The translations under genes and the position numbers were made by a program. The notes below the pieces were generated by a model, which saw nothing but the letters and a program-made list of their open reading frames with translations, was not told where the DNA came from and searched no databases. DNA of 64,000 nucleotides, from contig JBIOHP010000004.1 in assembly GCA_044449065.1 (NCBI GenBank), forward strand, positions 161,182 through 225,181, written 5' to 3'. Positions 18,415-27,753 of the stretch are shown here, one piece after another. This stretch comes from JBIOHP01 sp044449065. GTDB lineage: Bacteria > Bacteroidota > Ignavibacteria > UBA10030 > SZUA-254. The stretch's first letter is position 1; each line of letters starts with the position of its first letter.

Positions 18415-18735
18415 GGTTTAGATATTGATAATGGCATGAAATCCATACATTTATTTAAAATAATCATCAATCAATGTCGCATTAGAAAAATTTAAAAGAT
18501 ATTATTCGTGAAATGTCAATTCTCTCAATTTTAGCACTTGTTTTTTATGATCTTAGCTATATAATATAGACTCTTTCCATACCTGAACTATCCATCATAT
18601 TATCAACAGGTTTGGCTAAGGTTAAGAATGAATAAGATAATTTCACCATTTTATTGTTAAAAAAATAAACTCGAGTCATAAATTCCAACTACGAGGCACG
18701 CGACTAATTTGCTTTTCGTTACGCCAAAACATATA

Positions 18736-18751
18736 TTTAGGTATGCCTAAA
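18736..18751. promoter_or_regulatory. MntR/DtxR-type operator
   Basis: TTTAGGTATGCCTAAA, an inverted repeat TTTAGG-N4-CCTAAA, lies 12 bases before the regulator's start codon. It closely fits known DtxR/MntR boxes. Position and identity of the downstream genes indicate autoregulation of the mntR-mntH pair by bound Mn or Fe. Confidence 0.78.
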
Positions 18752-18763
18752 CTTATTAAATAA

Positions 18764-19426
18764 ATGATGCAAACTCAATCTGAAGAAGATTACATAAAAG
18801 GCATTTATTTTCTCCAAAAGGAGAATGAAAGCGTAGCAACTTCTGTTCTGGCGAAACATCTCGGTATTGGGGATGGATCGGTGACCGATATGATGAAGAA
18901 ACTTTCACAGAAACGGTTTATCAATTATGAGCGATACCAGGGAGTAACGCTTACTACTGCTGGAAGACGGCTTGCCTTAAAGCTGGTTCGCAGACACCGC
19001 TTGTGGGAAATGTTTCTCGTGCAATTTCTCGGCTACACCTGGGATGAAATCCACAATGAAGCGGAAATCCTCGAACATGTAACGTCGGACGATCTCGAAT
19101 CGCGAATCGATCAGGCGCTTGGCTACCCCAAAGTCGATCCGCATGGCGATCCCATCCCCACGCCGGACGGCGATCTTGTCGAGCTCAGGTACAAAAATTT
19201 ATCCGAATGCACCGAAGGAGAAAGGGGAGTCGTCCTCCGTGTGAAAGATGGAAACCCGGAGATATTGAAGTATATGACGAAACTCGGACTCGGTCTTAAC
19301 AAGAGAGTTGAAATAATTCAAAAAATTCAATTTGACGGGTCGGTGATTGTTAAGATCGACGGGAAAGAAGTGCCGTTGAGCGAGAAACTGGCGCAGTCGA
19401 TTTTTGTGCAGACGGTGGAAGCGTGA
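18764..19426 (+). CDS. mntR: DtxR-family metal-dependent repressor (MntR-like, long form)
   Basis: Metal-sensing repressor of 220 residues: winged HTH (about 5-65, LAKHLGIGDGSVTDMMKKLS), dimerisation/metal domain (about 70-145, HRLWEMFLVQFLG, NEAEILEH), and a C-terminal FeoA/SH3-like domain (about 155-215). The Glu/His ligands in EAEILEH and the first-helix Asp (D9) are present, but the place of Bacillus MntR Glu11 is Lys (K12), so the metal site may differ. It is followed by mntH with a 4-base overlap and preceded by a matching operator, which supports a manganese (or iron) role. Confidence 0.88.
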   Translation: MMQTQSEEDYIKGIYFLQKENESVATSVLAKHLGIGDGSVTDMMKKLSQKRFINYERYQGVTLTTAGRRLALKLVRRHRLWEMFLVQFLGYTWDEIHNEAEILEHVTSDDLESRIDQALGYPKVDPHGDPIPTPDGDLVELRYKNLSECTEGERGVVLRVKDGNPEILKYMTKLGLGLNKRVEIIQKIQFDGSVIVKIDGKEVPLSEKLAQSIFVQTVEA

Positions 19427-20850
19427 AAGATGAGCCGCCCGATTCCTTGATCCCGAATGATATACATAAATCGGCGTCGATAGACACGCACGCGAACCAC
19501 CTATCATTGGAAGGAGTTCACAGCACCGTTGCGGTTCCGCATCGGGCAGGATTCTGGCTGAACTGGAAAGCATTTGTAGGGCCTGCGCTTCTTGTCAGCG
19601 TCGGCTATATGGACCCCGGCAATTGGGGAACCGATTTGCAAGGAGGAGCGCAGTTCAAGTACGCGTTGCTCTGGGTGGTGGGTCTTGCAAGCTTGATGGC
19701 GATCTTCATGCAGGTTATCGCCGCCCGTCTTGGCGTGGTGACCGGCAAGGATCTTGCCCAGTGTTGCCGCGATTGGTACCCGGGCTGGACCCGATGGCCT
19801 AACTGGCTGTTTTCCGAGATTGCGATCGGAGCTTGCGATCTGGCGGAGGTTCTCGGCAGCGCCGTCGCCCTTAACCTGATGTTTCACATTCCTATTCTGT
19901 GGGCGGTGATCATCACCGGCGTCGACGTGCTGCTCCTTCTCGCATTACAGCGGTTCGGAATACGCACCATCGAAGCCGTTGTCTTCCTCCTCATCACAAC
20001 CATCGGCGTATGTTACTTCATCGAGATTTTTATCCTGCCGCAAACCCAGCCGAACTTTCTTGAGATGGGAAGCGCGCTTATATCGCCAAGTCTTGGGCGC
20101 GCGGGAATGATTTATATCGCGATTGGCATCATCGGCGCCACAGTAATGCCCCATAATCTCTATTTGCATTCGGCGCTTGTGCAGAGCCGCAAATTTCAAA
20201 AGGACGAAGCTTCGATGCGCCGTGCAGTGCAATTCAATACCATCGACTCGGTGGTCGCATTGAGCATCGCCTTCTTCGTGAATGCCGCTATTCTCGTGCT
20301 GGCAGCGTTGGTGTTCTACGGCAAGAACAGTGTTACGGCTGCAGGCGGACATGTTGTCGTACTTGGCGCGGAGAGCGATTGGATCCGGGTCGCTTACCTG
20401 ACGCTTGCGCCGCTCCTGGGGACAACAGCCGCCAGCACACTGTTTGCAGTGGCGCTCCTCGCGAGCGGACAAAGCAGCACTATTACCGGAACGCTTGCGG
20501 GGCAGGTTGTGATGGAAGGTTTCATGCATTGGCGGATTAAACCCTGGGTGCGGCGGCTTATTACGCGGACTCTCGCAATTTTACCCGCGGTTTTCATTAT
20601 TGGCTTGAGAGGCGATAGCAGTGTTACCGATCTCCTCACGCTCAGTCAAGTCATACTGGCATTGCAGCTACCCTTCTCAATGTATCCCCTGCTCCATTTT
20701 ACCAGCTCGCGCAAACGGATGGGGAAATGGAAAAACGGATTATTTCTCATAGCGGCGGGCTGGGGGAGCGCTCTTCTCATTACCGCAATGGATATTTTCG
20801 GTTTACCGGACTCTCTGAAAGCCGCATGGCATGTCATCACCGGCGGATGA
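19423..20850 (+). CDS. mntH: Nramp-family divalent metal transporter MntH
   Basis: Proton-coupled Mn2+/Fe2+ importer of the inner membrane, 475 residues with about 11 hydrophobic segments. The metal-binding DPGN motif is in the first helix (GYMDPGNWGTD), and the helix-6 motif appears as MPHNLYLHSALV. An approximately 45-residue hydrophilic N-terminal extension precedes helix 1. The GTG start overlaps the regulator's stop (GTGA), so expression is coupled and should be repressed when metal is plentiful. uspA follows 27 bases downstream. Confidence 0.95.
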   Translation: MKDEPPDSLIPNDIHKSASIDTHANHLSLEGVHSTVAVPHRAGFWLNWKAFVGPALLVSVGYMDPGNWGTDLQGGAQFKYALLWVVGLASLMAIFMQVIAARLGVVTGKDLAQCCRDWYPGWTRWPNWLFSEIAIGACDLAEVLGSAVALNLMFHIPILWAVIITGVDVLLLLALQRFGIRTIEAVVFLLITTIGVCYFIEIFILPQTQPNFLEMGSALISPSLGRAGMIYIAIGIIGATVMPHNLYLHSALVQSRKFQKDEASMRRAVQFNTIDSVVALSIAFFVNAAILVLAALVFYGKNSVTAAGGHVVVLGAESDWIRVAYLTLAPLLGTTAASTLFAVALLASGQSSTITGTLAGQVVMEGFMHWRIKPWVRRLITRTLAILPAVFIIGLRGDSSVTDLLTLSQVILALQLPFSMYPLLHFTSSRKRMGKWKNGLFLIAAGWGSALLITAMDIFGLPDSLKAAWHVITGG

Positions 20851-20877
20851 GGTTCATAACGACAAGGAAGAAAGACT

Positions 20878-21303
20878 ATGTATCGAACCATTCTTGTAAC
20901 ATTAGACGGCACCCAAACAGATAGGGTGATCGTGGACCATATCAAGCAAGTTGCCCGGTTTGCGCAGGGCCGTGTGGTTCTGCTGCATGTCGCCGATGGC
21001 TGGGCAGCCCGTAAATTCGGTTCTGAGGCAGTCAGCCCCGAAATCACTGAAGACAAAGATTATCTCGAAAAAATTCGAACGGAGTTTCTGGAATGCGGCA
21101 TACAGGCAGAAGCTGAGCTTGCCTTTGGCGAACCCGCCGAGGAAATAGTGAAATGGGTTCAGAAAAATGGCTGCGACCTCATTGCAATGACCACCCACGG
21201 CCATCGCTTTCTCGCAGATCTGTTTCTAGGAACGACGGTGACAAAAGTGCGGCATAGCGTCAATGTTCCGGTGCTTCTTCTGAAAGCCGGATTGCGCCGC
21301 TGA
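20878..21303 (+). CDS. Universal stress protein (UspA family)
   Basis: Cytosolic protein of 141 residues with the Usp fold: ILVTLDGTQTDRVIVDH at the N-terminus, VVLLHVADGW, CDLIAMTTHGH, and a C-terminal TTVTKVRHSVNVPVLLLK. The glycine pattern near THGHRFLADLFLGTT is close to the ATP-binding form (G-2x-G-9x-G-S/T), with His at one glycine, so nucleotide binding is uncertain. An AAGGAAGA sequence precedes the ATG. Its location right after mntH suggests it may belong to the same transcript. Confidence 0.9.
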   Translation: MYRTILVTLDGTQTDRVIVDHIKQVARFAQGRVVLLHVADGWAARKFGSEAVSPEITEDKDYLEKIRTEFLECGIQAEAELAFGEPAEEIVKWVQKNGCDLIAMTTHGHRFLADLFLGTTVTKVRHSVNVPVLLLKAGLRR

Positions 21304-21439
21304 GTGAAACGTCAAATATGAAGTGGGGGGAGCAAGTAAGAAGTTGTGACTGCTTGTCCCGTTATCGCTGACTCGATGAATTTTTTTCGTAGCTTCGATC
21401 TCCAAAGAGTGCCACTAATTATCGATCCCGGTGCTTGTA

Positions 21440-21472
21440 GTACAAGGAGGATGCGCCTCCAGACCCTTGTAC
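21440..21472. repeat. Stem-loop upstream of the TonB receptor
   Basis: GTACAAGG ... CCTTGTAC outer arms with an inner GGAGG/CCTCC pair form a clear stem-loop about 50 bases before the receptor start. It could be a leader hairpin or the end of the uspA transcript; there is no T-run. Confidence 0.45.
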
Positions 21473-21521
21473 TCATCAAACTTTCTTGGTCTGTAAATTT
21501 GTTACGCCAAAAATTCAACCC

Positions 21522-23960
21522 ATGAATATTATGAAATGTATTCTTATTGTACTCTTTGCAGCAATATCCTGGTTGCCAGTTATGGGCGACAGGGTTTGTG
21601 CCCAGGACGTGACCGCTGACGGCGGGCAGCGCATCCAGGTAAGAATTACAGTACTCGATGCTGATGAGAAGATTCCCATTGAGCTTGCGCATATAGTCCT
21701 GAGACGCATGGGAAAACTTGTAGCGGAAGGCGTAACGAATCCCGCCGGACAACTCATTCTTCATGATGTGCAAGTCGGCTCCTATACGGTTAGTGCTTGG
21801 TTCATTGATTACAAAACGTACGCAAATTCCATCCTGATAGATCCAGCGCACACAATATATTCGATTAATCTTCATCCGCAGAACAGTCAGATGCAGGAAG
21901 TTGAAGTGGTTAGCGGGCGAGAACTCGGCGTATCGAATATTGATACAAAGACCGGCAATCAGAACTTTGAGTCAGAAACGTACCATGTTCCGCCGAGCGC
22001 TCAAATGACGACCTTAATTCAACAAAACATGATGGGAGCGGCTCGGGCTCCAACTGGTGAAGTACACATACGGGGTCAACATGGGGAATTCACCTATTAC
22101 GTCGATGGTATTCCCGTCCCTCTTGGCGTCTTTGGGGGACTCAATGAGGTTGTCGATCCTAAAGTAATTGACCGTGCCACGTTTATAACCGGCGGTTTCC
22201 CGGCAGAATACGGCGGACAAATGTCAGCCGTGATCGACCTCAATAATCGTGTTCCAACAGGATCTATCCATCTGGATGCTTCAACGTATGTGGGAAGTTA
22301 TCTGGTTTTCAATGGGGCGAAGCTATTTTCCCCTGGGCTTGATGTTGCTTCCGGTCCTTCAAGTTCCGTAGTTGGTGATACCCTCGGTGGACGCCTCGGT
22401 CCTTTCCGGGCGTTGAATTCAAACGGTCAGGCATTGTCGGTTAGCGATCACGTCGGCAAACTTGGCTTTTTCCTCTCAGGATCCCGGCAAGAAACAGACC
22501 ATCGCATAGATACGCCAGTTCCGAACCTCTTCCACGATCATGGATTCGACTATTTCTGGTTCGGCAAGTTTGATTACATTTTGAGCGACGTTGATTACCT
22601 TACTGCGAATTTAAATTTCGGCAGAACCTATACTCAAGTTCCATATGATCCCAAAGTTCAGGTCGCTTCCGATATTCAAAATACGAACAACGCATTTCAG
22701 TCGATTTCATATTTTCGCGTATTGGGTTCTTCCGGTGATAATGAATCTAATCTGTTTGTTGGCGCGTACACGCGTGAGGGAGGATTAGAGTACGCACCGG
22801 GGGAGATTGATCCGCCAAATTTCCGGTTCGCAGCTGATACGCTGCACAGCTATCGGCTTTTTGAAGATAGAACTTTCACAACGGCCGGCGTCCGTTCTGT
22901 TTATGACAACAGGATTGCTCATGGCGTCAAATACAAGATCGGATTCAACTATTCGAATACAGAGGGAAGAGAAGATTTCACAACGCGTGATTTATTAAAT
23001 AATGGAGGACCAGAAATTGTAACAGATTTCGTCGGTTCAGATTTCGGCGTATTTGCGCAAACAGAGTGGCAACCGCTTGATTTTACCTCACTGATAGGCG
23101 GTATTCGCTATGATCAACACATTGCTCCCGATGTCGCGTTACAACGGCAAGTCAGTCCTAGAATTCGATGGAATTTTTTTATCGATGAGAACAGCTCGGT
23201 CTACCTTTACTTTGGACGACTCTTCATGCCGACAAATACTGAAGCACTGAGATCAATAGCAAGCAACTTCAGTACCGGGGTAACACCAACAGTGCCTGAA
23301 CGGGATAATTTTTACGAGGCAGTCTATTCACGCAGCTTCCCCTTCGGAGTCCGAATGAAACTGGCGGCTTTTCACAAAGTTGCTAACCCCTTCACAGACG
23401 ACGCCACTCTGGGATCAAGCGCAATTAAAACACCCTTCAATATTGCAATGGTTAAAACGACGGGCATAGAACTGGCGTTTTCCTATAGTGATCCCGCTAC
23501 ACCTTTTTCAGGTCACTTGAACTCGTCCATTATTCATGCTATCGGATCGGGAGCATTGACAGGCGGGTTCCTGGCGCCGAGCGATGATGGACTTGCCACA
23601 GATTTGGATCATGATCAAAGGGCGTCAATTGTTGCTGATATTAATTATCAACCGCAGAATTGGTTTATGAATATTGAAGCAGATTATGGGTCGGGTCTCT
23701 CAAATGGGTACCCGGGAAACGTTCTCGAATACAAAACAGGATTATTCGATTTTAATCAAGCAGCACATACTACGCCATATTGGATACTGAATTTCAGCGC
23801 TGGTCATACATTTCGCTACGAAGGAGGCGTTTCGTTCGAACCGTCGTTTTATGTTACGAATCTGTTAGACCACGCACATTTAATTAAAGGTGCTTACACC
23901 ACCGGGGCAAGCTGGGAAGAGAGACGGAATGTGGTTTTTAAGCTCTCCTTCCACATTTAA
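21522..23960 (+). CDS. TonB-dependent outer-membrane receptor
   Basis: Outer-membrane active-transport protein of about 812 residues. The signal peptide (ILIVLFAAISWLPVMGDRVCAQ) is followed by a carboxypeptidase-regulatory-like beta-sandwich (about 35-125), then a plug domain (GEVHIRGQHGEFTYYVDGIP, ITGGFPAEYGGQMSAVIDL) and a long beta-barrel ending in the aromatic-rich LSFHI. The frame opens at 21486, but the ATG at 21522 gives the proper signal sequence. The substrate is unknown; nearness to mntR/mntH makes a metal complex possible, but no operator like the one at 18736 is seen before it. Confidence 0.87.
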   Translation: MNIMKCILIVLFAAISWLPVMGDRVCAQDVTADGGQRIQVRITVLDADEKIPIELAHIVLRRMGKLVAEGVTNPAGQLILHDVQVGSYTVSAWFIDYKTYANSILIDPAHTIYSINLHPQNSQMQEVEVVSGRELGVSNIDTKTGNQNFESETYHVPPSAQMTTLIQQNMMGAARAPTGEVHIRGQHGEFTYYVDGIPVPLGVFGGLNEVVDPKVIDRATFITGGFPAEYGGQMSAVIDLNNRVPTGSIHLDASTYVGSYLVFNGAKLFSPGLDVASGPSSSVVGDTLGGRLGPFRALNSNGQALSVSDHVGKLGFFLSGSRQETDHRIDTPVPNLFHDHGFDYFWFGKFDYILSDVDYLTANLNFGRTYTQVPYDPKVQVASDIQNTNNAFQSISYFRVLGSSGDNESNLFVGAYTREGGLEYAPGEIDPPNFRFAADTLHSYRLFEDRTFTTAGVRSVYDNRIAHGVKYKIGFNYSNTEGREDFTTRDLLNNGGPEIVTDFVGSDFGVFAQTEWQPLDFTSLIGGIRYDQHIAPDVALQRQVSPRIRWNFFIDENSSVYLYFGRLFMPTNTEALRSIASNFSTGVTPTVPERDNFYEAVYSRSFPFGVRMKLAAFHKVANPFTDDATLGSSAIKTPFNIAMVKTTGIELAFSYSDPATPFSGHLNSSIIHAIGSGALTGGFLAPSDDGLATDLDHDQRASIVADINYQPQNWFMNIEADYGSGLSNGYPGNVLEYKTGLFDFNQAAHTTPYWILNFSAGHTFRYEGGVSFEPSFYVTNLLDHAHLIKGAYTTGASWEERRNVVFKLSFHI

Positions 23961-24150
23961 CATTTGTTGGCTTGACGATATTCTCTTGTGGACTTTCATA
24001 TCTGCAGTACGTCACACGCTGGAGATACCGGTGCTTGTGGTGCAGTAAACTTTCCGTTCGTCGTCCAAAGAACTTCGGAAGTACAGCGTCCGACCCGACT
24101 GACGGTTTTGACTGGTTACCTGATGGGCATATATACCATTAGCATCTATC

Positions 24151-24175
24151 TCGCCGGTCGGTGACCGGCTACTAC
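24151..24175. repeat. REP-like hairpin repeat, copy A
   Basis: Contains the perfect stem GCCGGTCGGTGACCGGC followed by TACTAC. It is identical over 25 bases to 27754-27778 and related, in the opposite orientation, to 27712-27736. It sits between the convergent TonB receptor and amidase genes. Confidence 0.8.
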
Positions 24176-24187
24176 GGTTATAATCAA

Positions 24188-25768
24188 TTAATTAGAAGAA
24201 TCCATTTCCTTTCCCTCGCTTAGGGATTTTTCATATTCCTGCTTATAGCGTTTTATCCCGGAGAAAATCGCCTCGGCAATTTTGTCCTGACCCTTCCCGC
24301 TCTTGAGCATTTTTTCATCATGCCGGTTGGAGAGGTATGCCGTTTCCACCAATACATTCGGCATCGAAGCGCCGACAAGAACATAAAATCCCGCCTGCTT
24401 CACGCCGTTGTTTTGCAGATCGAGTCGTTTGCTCATTTCCTTCTGGCAGATATCGGCAAACTTCTCGCTGTATTTCACATAGGCGCTCTGCGCCATCGTC
24501 AGAAGGATGAAATGTTCTTCCGTGAGCTCCTGGTACCGTTTCTCGTAATCTTTTTCGAGCTTAACGACGGCATTTTCCCGTTCGGCAATGCGCAAGGCGT
24601 TCTCGGTTTTACCCGGTCTGAGAAGATAGATTTCAAATCCGTGCGCGGGATTTGGTTTGTGCGGCATGGAATTGCAATGAATGCTGATAAATAATTTACC
24701 CCCGGCGGCGTTCGCTATTTGCCCGCGTTTGTAGAGTTCAATAAATTCATCGTTCTTTCTTGTGTACACAACTTTAACATCGGAAAGATTTTTTTCAATG
24801 AGTCTGCCAAGTTTTAACGCGATGGGAAGTGTCACATCTTTTTCCCGTACTCTTGTGACGCCGATTGCGCCGGGATCATCGCCCCCATGTCCCGCGTCGA
24901 TGACGATGCAATCCAACTTCCACCTGCTCCGTTCGCGGTCAAGTGTTTCGGTGAGGTTACCCTTTTTCTCCGGCTTAGATGGTTCAGGCGGCGCCGGATG
25001 GATTGCGAGAAGAAGATCGTTGCTGCCATCGACCGGCACTAACTCGGCACTTGAGATTTTACCGTGAATTTTAAACGTGAATTGCGTCGATGCAGGCGAG
25101 GGAAAAAGAAGTATCTCTCTGATCGCTCCGGAGGGTTTCACCTTCGAGATTGCGTCCTTATCAACACGGGCGTCTTCAACTGTAACGTAGAGCCAGGTAT
25201 CTTCGCCTGATTCTTTGGAAAAACTTTCGGAATTTCTAAGCGGTTTCTCCGAGATAAACCGCACAACAGTGCCATTCTCTTTTTCTTCGATGTTCATTCC
25301 GGTAATATCGAACGGCGAATGTTTGTCATGCCCCTCGATTGTGATCTGCCATTTCCCGGGTTCGAATTTTATCTCGTCGCTGACAAGATTATTGAAGAGA
25401 GGAATGAACGATTCCACGGGAACAAAAAATGATTTTGCCGCGAACAACACCGGCACAGGCATCTGGATGATATGGGTTGCGCTATCGGCGTCGACAAGGA
25501 CGATGAACGGATTATTTGCGGATACCTGCAGAGTTAATTTTTTACCCTCGAACGTGAGTTTTTTATATTTCGCATCAAGCGTGGAATGAATCCGGAAGAC
25601 TTCCAATAAATCGGTTAACGACGCGTATATCGTGCCGTTTTTTTCGAACGCGCCAATGGTGGTGTTCCGTGAATGATCTGCTGAAAAATTCACATGGATT
25701 GTATTTTGCCCAGCGCCGATGAAGAGCGCGATCAGCAATACGTAAGCAGATATCCGGAGAATGCGCAT
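24188..25768 (-). CDS. N-acetylmuramoyl-L-alanine amidase (AmiC-type)
   Basis: Periplasmic zinc amidase of 526 residues that cleaves peptide stems from peptidoglycan during cell separation. It has a signal sequence (MRILRISAYVLLIALFIGAG) and an N-terminal copper-amine-oxidase-like/AMIN-like beta region. The catalytic Amidase_3 domain shows the zinc ligands and catalytic Glu: H in VIDAGHGGDDPGA, E in VREKDVTL, H in FISIHCNS, and E in NVLVETAYLSN. The frame is open to 25825, inside yajQ, but the ATG at 25768, 4 bases after the yajQ stop, gives the signal peptide at the right place. Confidence 0.92.
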   Translation of the reverse strand: MRILRISAYVLLIALFIGAGQNTIHVNFSADHSRNTTIGAFEKNGTIYASLTDLLEVFRIHSTLDAKYKKLTFEGKKLTLQVSANNPFIVLVDADSATHIIQMPVPVLFAAKSFFVPVESFIPLFNNLVSDEIKFEPGKWQITIEGHDKHSPFDITGMNIEEKENGTVVRFISEKPLRNSESFSKESGEDTWLYVTVEDARVDKDAISKVKPSGAIREILLFPSPASTQFTFKIHGKISSAELVPVDGSNDLLLAIHPAPPEPSKPEKKGNLTETLDRERSRWKLDCIVIDAGHGGDDPGAIGVTRVREKDVTLPIALKLGRLIEKNLSDVKVVYTRKNDEFIELYKRGQIANAAGGKLFISIHCNSMPHKPNPAHGFEIYLLRPGKTENALRIAERENAVVKLEKDYEKRYQELTEEHFILLTMAQSAYVKYSEKFADICQKEMSKRLDLQNNGVKQAGFYVLVGASMPNVLVETAYLSNRHDEKMLKSGKGQDKIAEAIFSGIKRYKQEYEKSLSEGKEMDSSN

Positions 25769-25772
25769 CGAT

Positions 25773-26270
25773 TTACCGGTAATTGACGAATTGCGTTGCG
25801 AAGGCAAGATCGGCGTTTCGCACAAGGTTCATCACGGTCTGGAGATCATCTTTGCTTTTCCCGCTGACGCGCACCTGGTCTTCCATAATCGACGCTTGCA
25901 CTCTCAGCTTAGTGTCTTTGATCATTTTCACGATAAGTTTGGCGTTATCTTTCTCGATTCCGTTTTGCAGCTTAATCGCCTGACGCACCGTGCCGCCTGC
26001 CGCCGGTTCAATTTTTCCATAGGAAAGCGCTTTCAGCGGAACGCTCCGCTTGATTAATTTATTCTGGAGGATATCGACGACGGATTTCAATTTAAATTCA
26101 TCATCGGAAATCAGAACGATCTCCAGCTCTTTCTGGTTCAGGTCAATGGAAGTTTTCGAGCCCTTGAAATCGTACCGTTGAATGATTTCCTTGCGCGCCT
26201 GGTTCAGCGCGTTATCGACTTCCTGCATATCGACTTTTGAGACAATATCGAATGAAAATGTGTCAGCCAT
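25773..26270 (-). CDS. yajQ: YajQ-family nucleotide-binding protein
   Basis: Cytosolic protein of 165 residues of the YajQ/DUF520 family, some members of which bind cyclic di-GMP. Recognisable segments are FDIVSKVDMQEVDNALNQA, RYDFKGSK, and the C-terminal VRVSGKSKDDLQ with FVNYR. The length is exactly typical. An AAGGA sequence precedes the start. It is followed within 4 bases by the amidase and preceded by a 48-residue small protein gene, so three genes probably share a transcript. Confidence 0.95.
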   Translation of the reverse strand: MADTFSFDIVSKVDMQEVDNALNQARKEIIQRYDFKGSKTSIDLNQKELEIVLISDDEFKLKSVVDILQNKLIKRSVPLKALSYGKIEPAAGGTVRQAIKLQNGIEKDNAKLIVKMIKDTKLRVQASIMEDQVRVSGKSKDDLQTVMNLVRNADLAFATQFVNYR

Positions 26271-26278
26271 GATGTTCC

Positions 26279-26425
26279 TTAAAATTTTCCTTTGAATAAC
26301 GCTTTGATGAAGATGGTAAGAAGCTTCAACCGGGGAAAGCTTGTCACCGCATCGAACCGTGTGTGAATCTCACGCTGTGTTTCGGGGTCTTTCGATATGA
26401 TGACCACTGCCAACGGGTGTTTCAT
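26279..26425 (-). CDS. Small hypothetical protein, 48 residues
   Basis: A 49-codon frame with GAAGGAGACACC right before the ATG, a strong ribosome-binding site at ideal spacing. The product begins MKHPLAVVIISKDPETQR, has an aliphatic first strand, and ends basic and hydrophobic (LLTIFIKALFKGKF). It ends 8 bases before yajQ, whose own ribosome-binding site overlaps its stop. No family is recognised. The N-terminal 'AVVIISKDPE' strand looks like the first strand of a response-regulator-like or Rossmann-type fold, but the protein is too short to be one. It could be a small peptide or a truncated remnant. Confidence 0.6.
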   Translation of the reverse strand: MKHPLAVVIISKDPETQREIHTRFDAVTSFPRLKLLTIFIKALFKGKF

Positions 26426-26473
26426 GGTGTCTCCTTCAATTCAATGATGAACGGGTCTGGAATATCGGCGTCT

Positions 26474-27619
26474 TCATTCTGTGACCGATTCGCGGAAAAT
26501 GATATTGCGCGTTTTGAGTTGCGCGATGAACGGTTCCAGCGGCACGCATTCTTCCGGCGGATGCACGCCGCGCGCCGTGATTGTTCCATTGACGATCATT
26601 TGCGCAATGATCGAGGTTGGAAACGAGGTTGTTCGCGCCATGGACGTCATCTTTGATACAGTATCATAATAATCTACCATTTCATACGCAAGTCTCTGCC
26701 GCTTGTTGCCGCGGACGCCCTTCACTTCGATCCTCGTCAAAACAACGTCGGGTTGGCCGGAGGGAAGTTTTTTCATGAGCAGAGTTTCAAAAAATTCACG
26801 TGTCGTCATAAGGGTATTCCCGACCGCAACCGGTTCCGAACCTGCGAAACCGAGGTCAAGCAGCAATTTAAATTTCTCGCAGTGTCCCGGATACCGGATC
26901 GTTTTATAATCGAGCGTTTTCACTTTTCCCTTAAAAATACGCGTAAGGGTGGAAATTCCGCCCGATGTATTGAATGCTTCTAATTTTTCGAATGGCTGGG
27001 GGAAGCTCAATTGCTCAAGATCGATCATCGATTCGACTTTCTGCAACGATCCGTTCCGGATTATCTCCGCAGGTTCAAGATACTCGTTGATGAGCCCTTC
27101 TGGCGAGAACACGAGCTGATAGTTAAGCGGGGGCACAGGATGCTGCGGCAACCCGCCAACGCGGATGTGAATTTCGTCGACTTTTTGAAAATGCCCCGCG
27201 GCTCCGGCTGCGATTGCGCATGCCATGCCCGGAGCCAAGCCGCAATTCGGGATGATGCAGACCCTGGCTGTTTTTGCTTGAGCGTCGAGGGTAAGCTGTT
27301 TATCAACTACGTCCATGTTTCCACCGAGATCGCAAAAATGAATCCCGCTTTCAATCGCCGCTTTAGCGAGCAAAAAATTGTGGGTGTACGATGTCGCGCC
27401 AACCGCGACATCGACTTTTTTCATAGCTGCGATCACTTCGTCGTAATACCCGGTATCGAGTTTCATTGCTTCAACTGCGCCGCCGATCGCTTTTGCTTTT
27501 TCGTTCGCTTTCTGCCCATCGATATCCGCGAGGTATATTTTTTGAACGCCAGGTGAGCGGGCAAAATCGTAGGCAAGCGCGCTGCCCATCATCCCCGCTC
27601 CAATTACTAATGCTTTCAT
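26474..27619 (-). CDS. Saccharopine dehydrogenase family, lysine 6-dehydrogenase-like
   Basis: NAD(P)-dependent enzyme of 381 residues. The Rossmann motif VIGAGMMGSALAYDFA at about 4-19 ends with D37 after the second strand, which favours NAD. The C-terminal saccharopine-dehydrogenase-like region has VGGLPQHPVPPLNY, FNTSGGISTLTR and YKTIRYPGHCEK. These segments closely resemble, from memory, bacterial L-lysine 6-dehydrogenase, so oxidative deamination of lysine to a piperideine carboxylate is the best guess. Saccharopine reductase is the alternative. No other lysine genes are adjacent. Confidence 0.82.
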   Translation of the reverse strand: MKALVIGAGMMGSALAYDFARSPGVQKIYLADIDGQKANEKAKAIGGAVEAMKLDTGYYDEVIAAMKKVDVAVGATSYTHNFLLAKAAIESGIHFCDLGGNMDVVDKQLTLDAQAKTARVCIIPNCGLAPGMACAIAAGAAGHFQKVDEIHIRVGGLPQHPVPPLNYQLVFSPEGLINEYLEPAEIIRNGSLQKVESMIDLEQLSFPQPFEKLEAFNTSGGISTLTRIFKGKVKTLDYKTIRYPGHCEKFKLLLDLGFAGSEPVAVGNTLMTTREFFETLLMKKLPSGQPDVVLTRIEVKGVRGNKRQRLAYEMVDYYDTVSKMTSMARTTSFPTSIIAQMIVNGTITARGVHPPEECVPLEPFIAQLKTRNIIFRESVTE

Positions 27620-27711
27620 GATTGTTTAAATTTTTTGATAGTTAATTTTCATTGATGATTTATGCTATTCTGATTCTCAAGATCCCGGATTGTTTGAATA
27701 ACTCACTTAGC

Positions 27712-27736
27712 GTAGTAGCCGATCACCAGATCGGCG
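27712..27736. repeat. REP-like hairpin repeat, copy B (inverted, diverged)
   Basis: GTAGTAGCCGATCACCAGAT followed by CGGCG. It is the reverse-oriented form of the repeat at 24151 and 27754. Two stem positions differ, yet GCCGATC still pairs with GATCGGC, so the changes are compensatory. Confidence 0.75.
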
Positions 27737-27753
27737 CGTCAAATATTATTATT

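Larger units (their letters stand above)
18204..18763. other. Divergent intergenic region between LamG gene and mntR
   Basis: A 560-base AT-rich gap without a convincing gene. It holds the putative promoters for both divergent genes, a CRP-like palindrome at 18399-18414 and the MntR-type operator at 18736-18751. Confidence 0.7.

Noticed and set aside
21431..24050. Shared CCGGTGCTTGT near 21429 and 24028 on both sides of the TonB receptor gene
   Set aside because: The match is about 11 bases with weak similarity around it; chance cannot be excluded.
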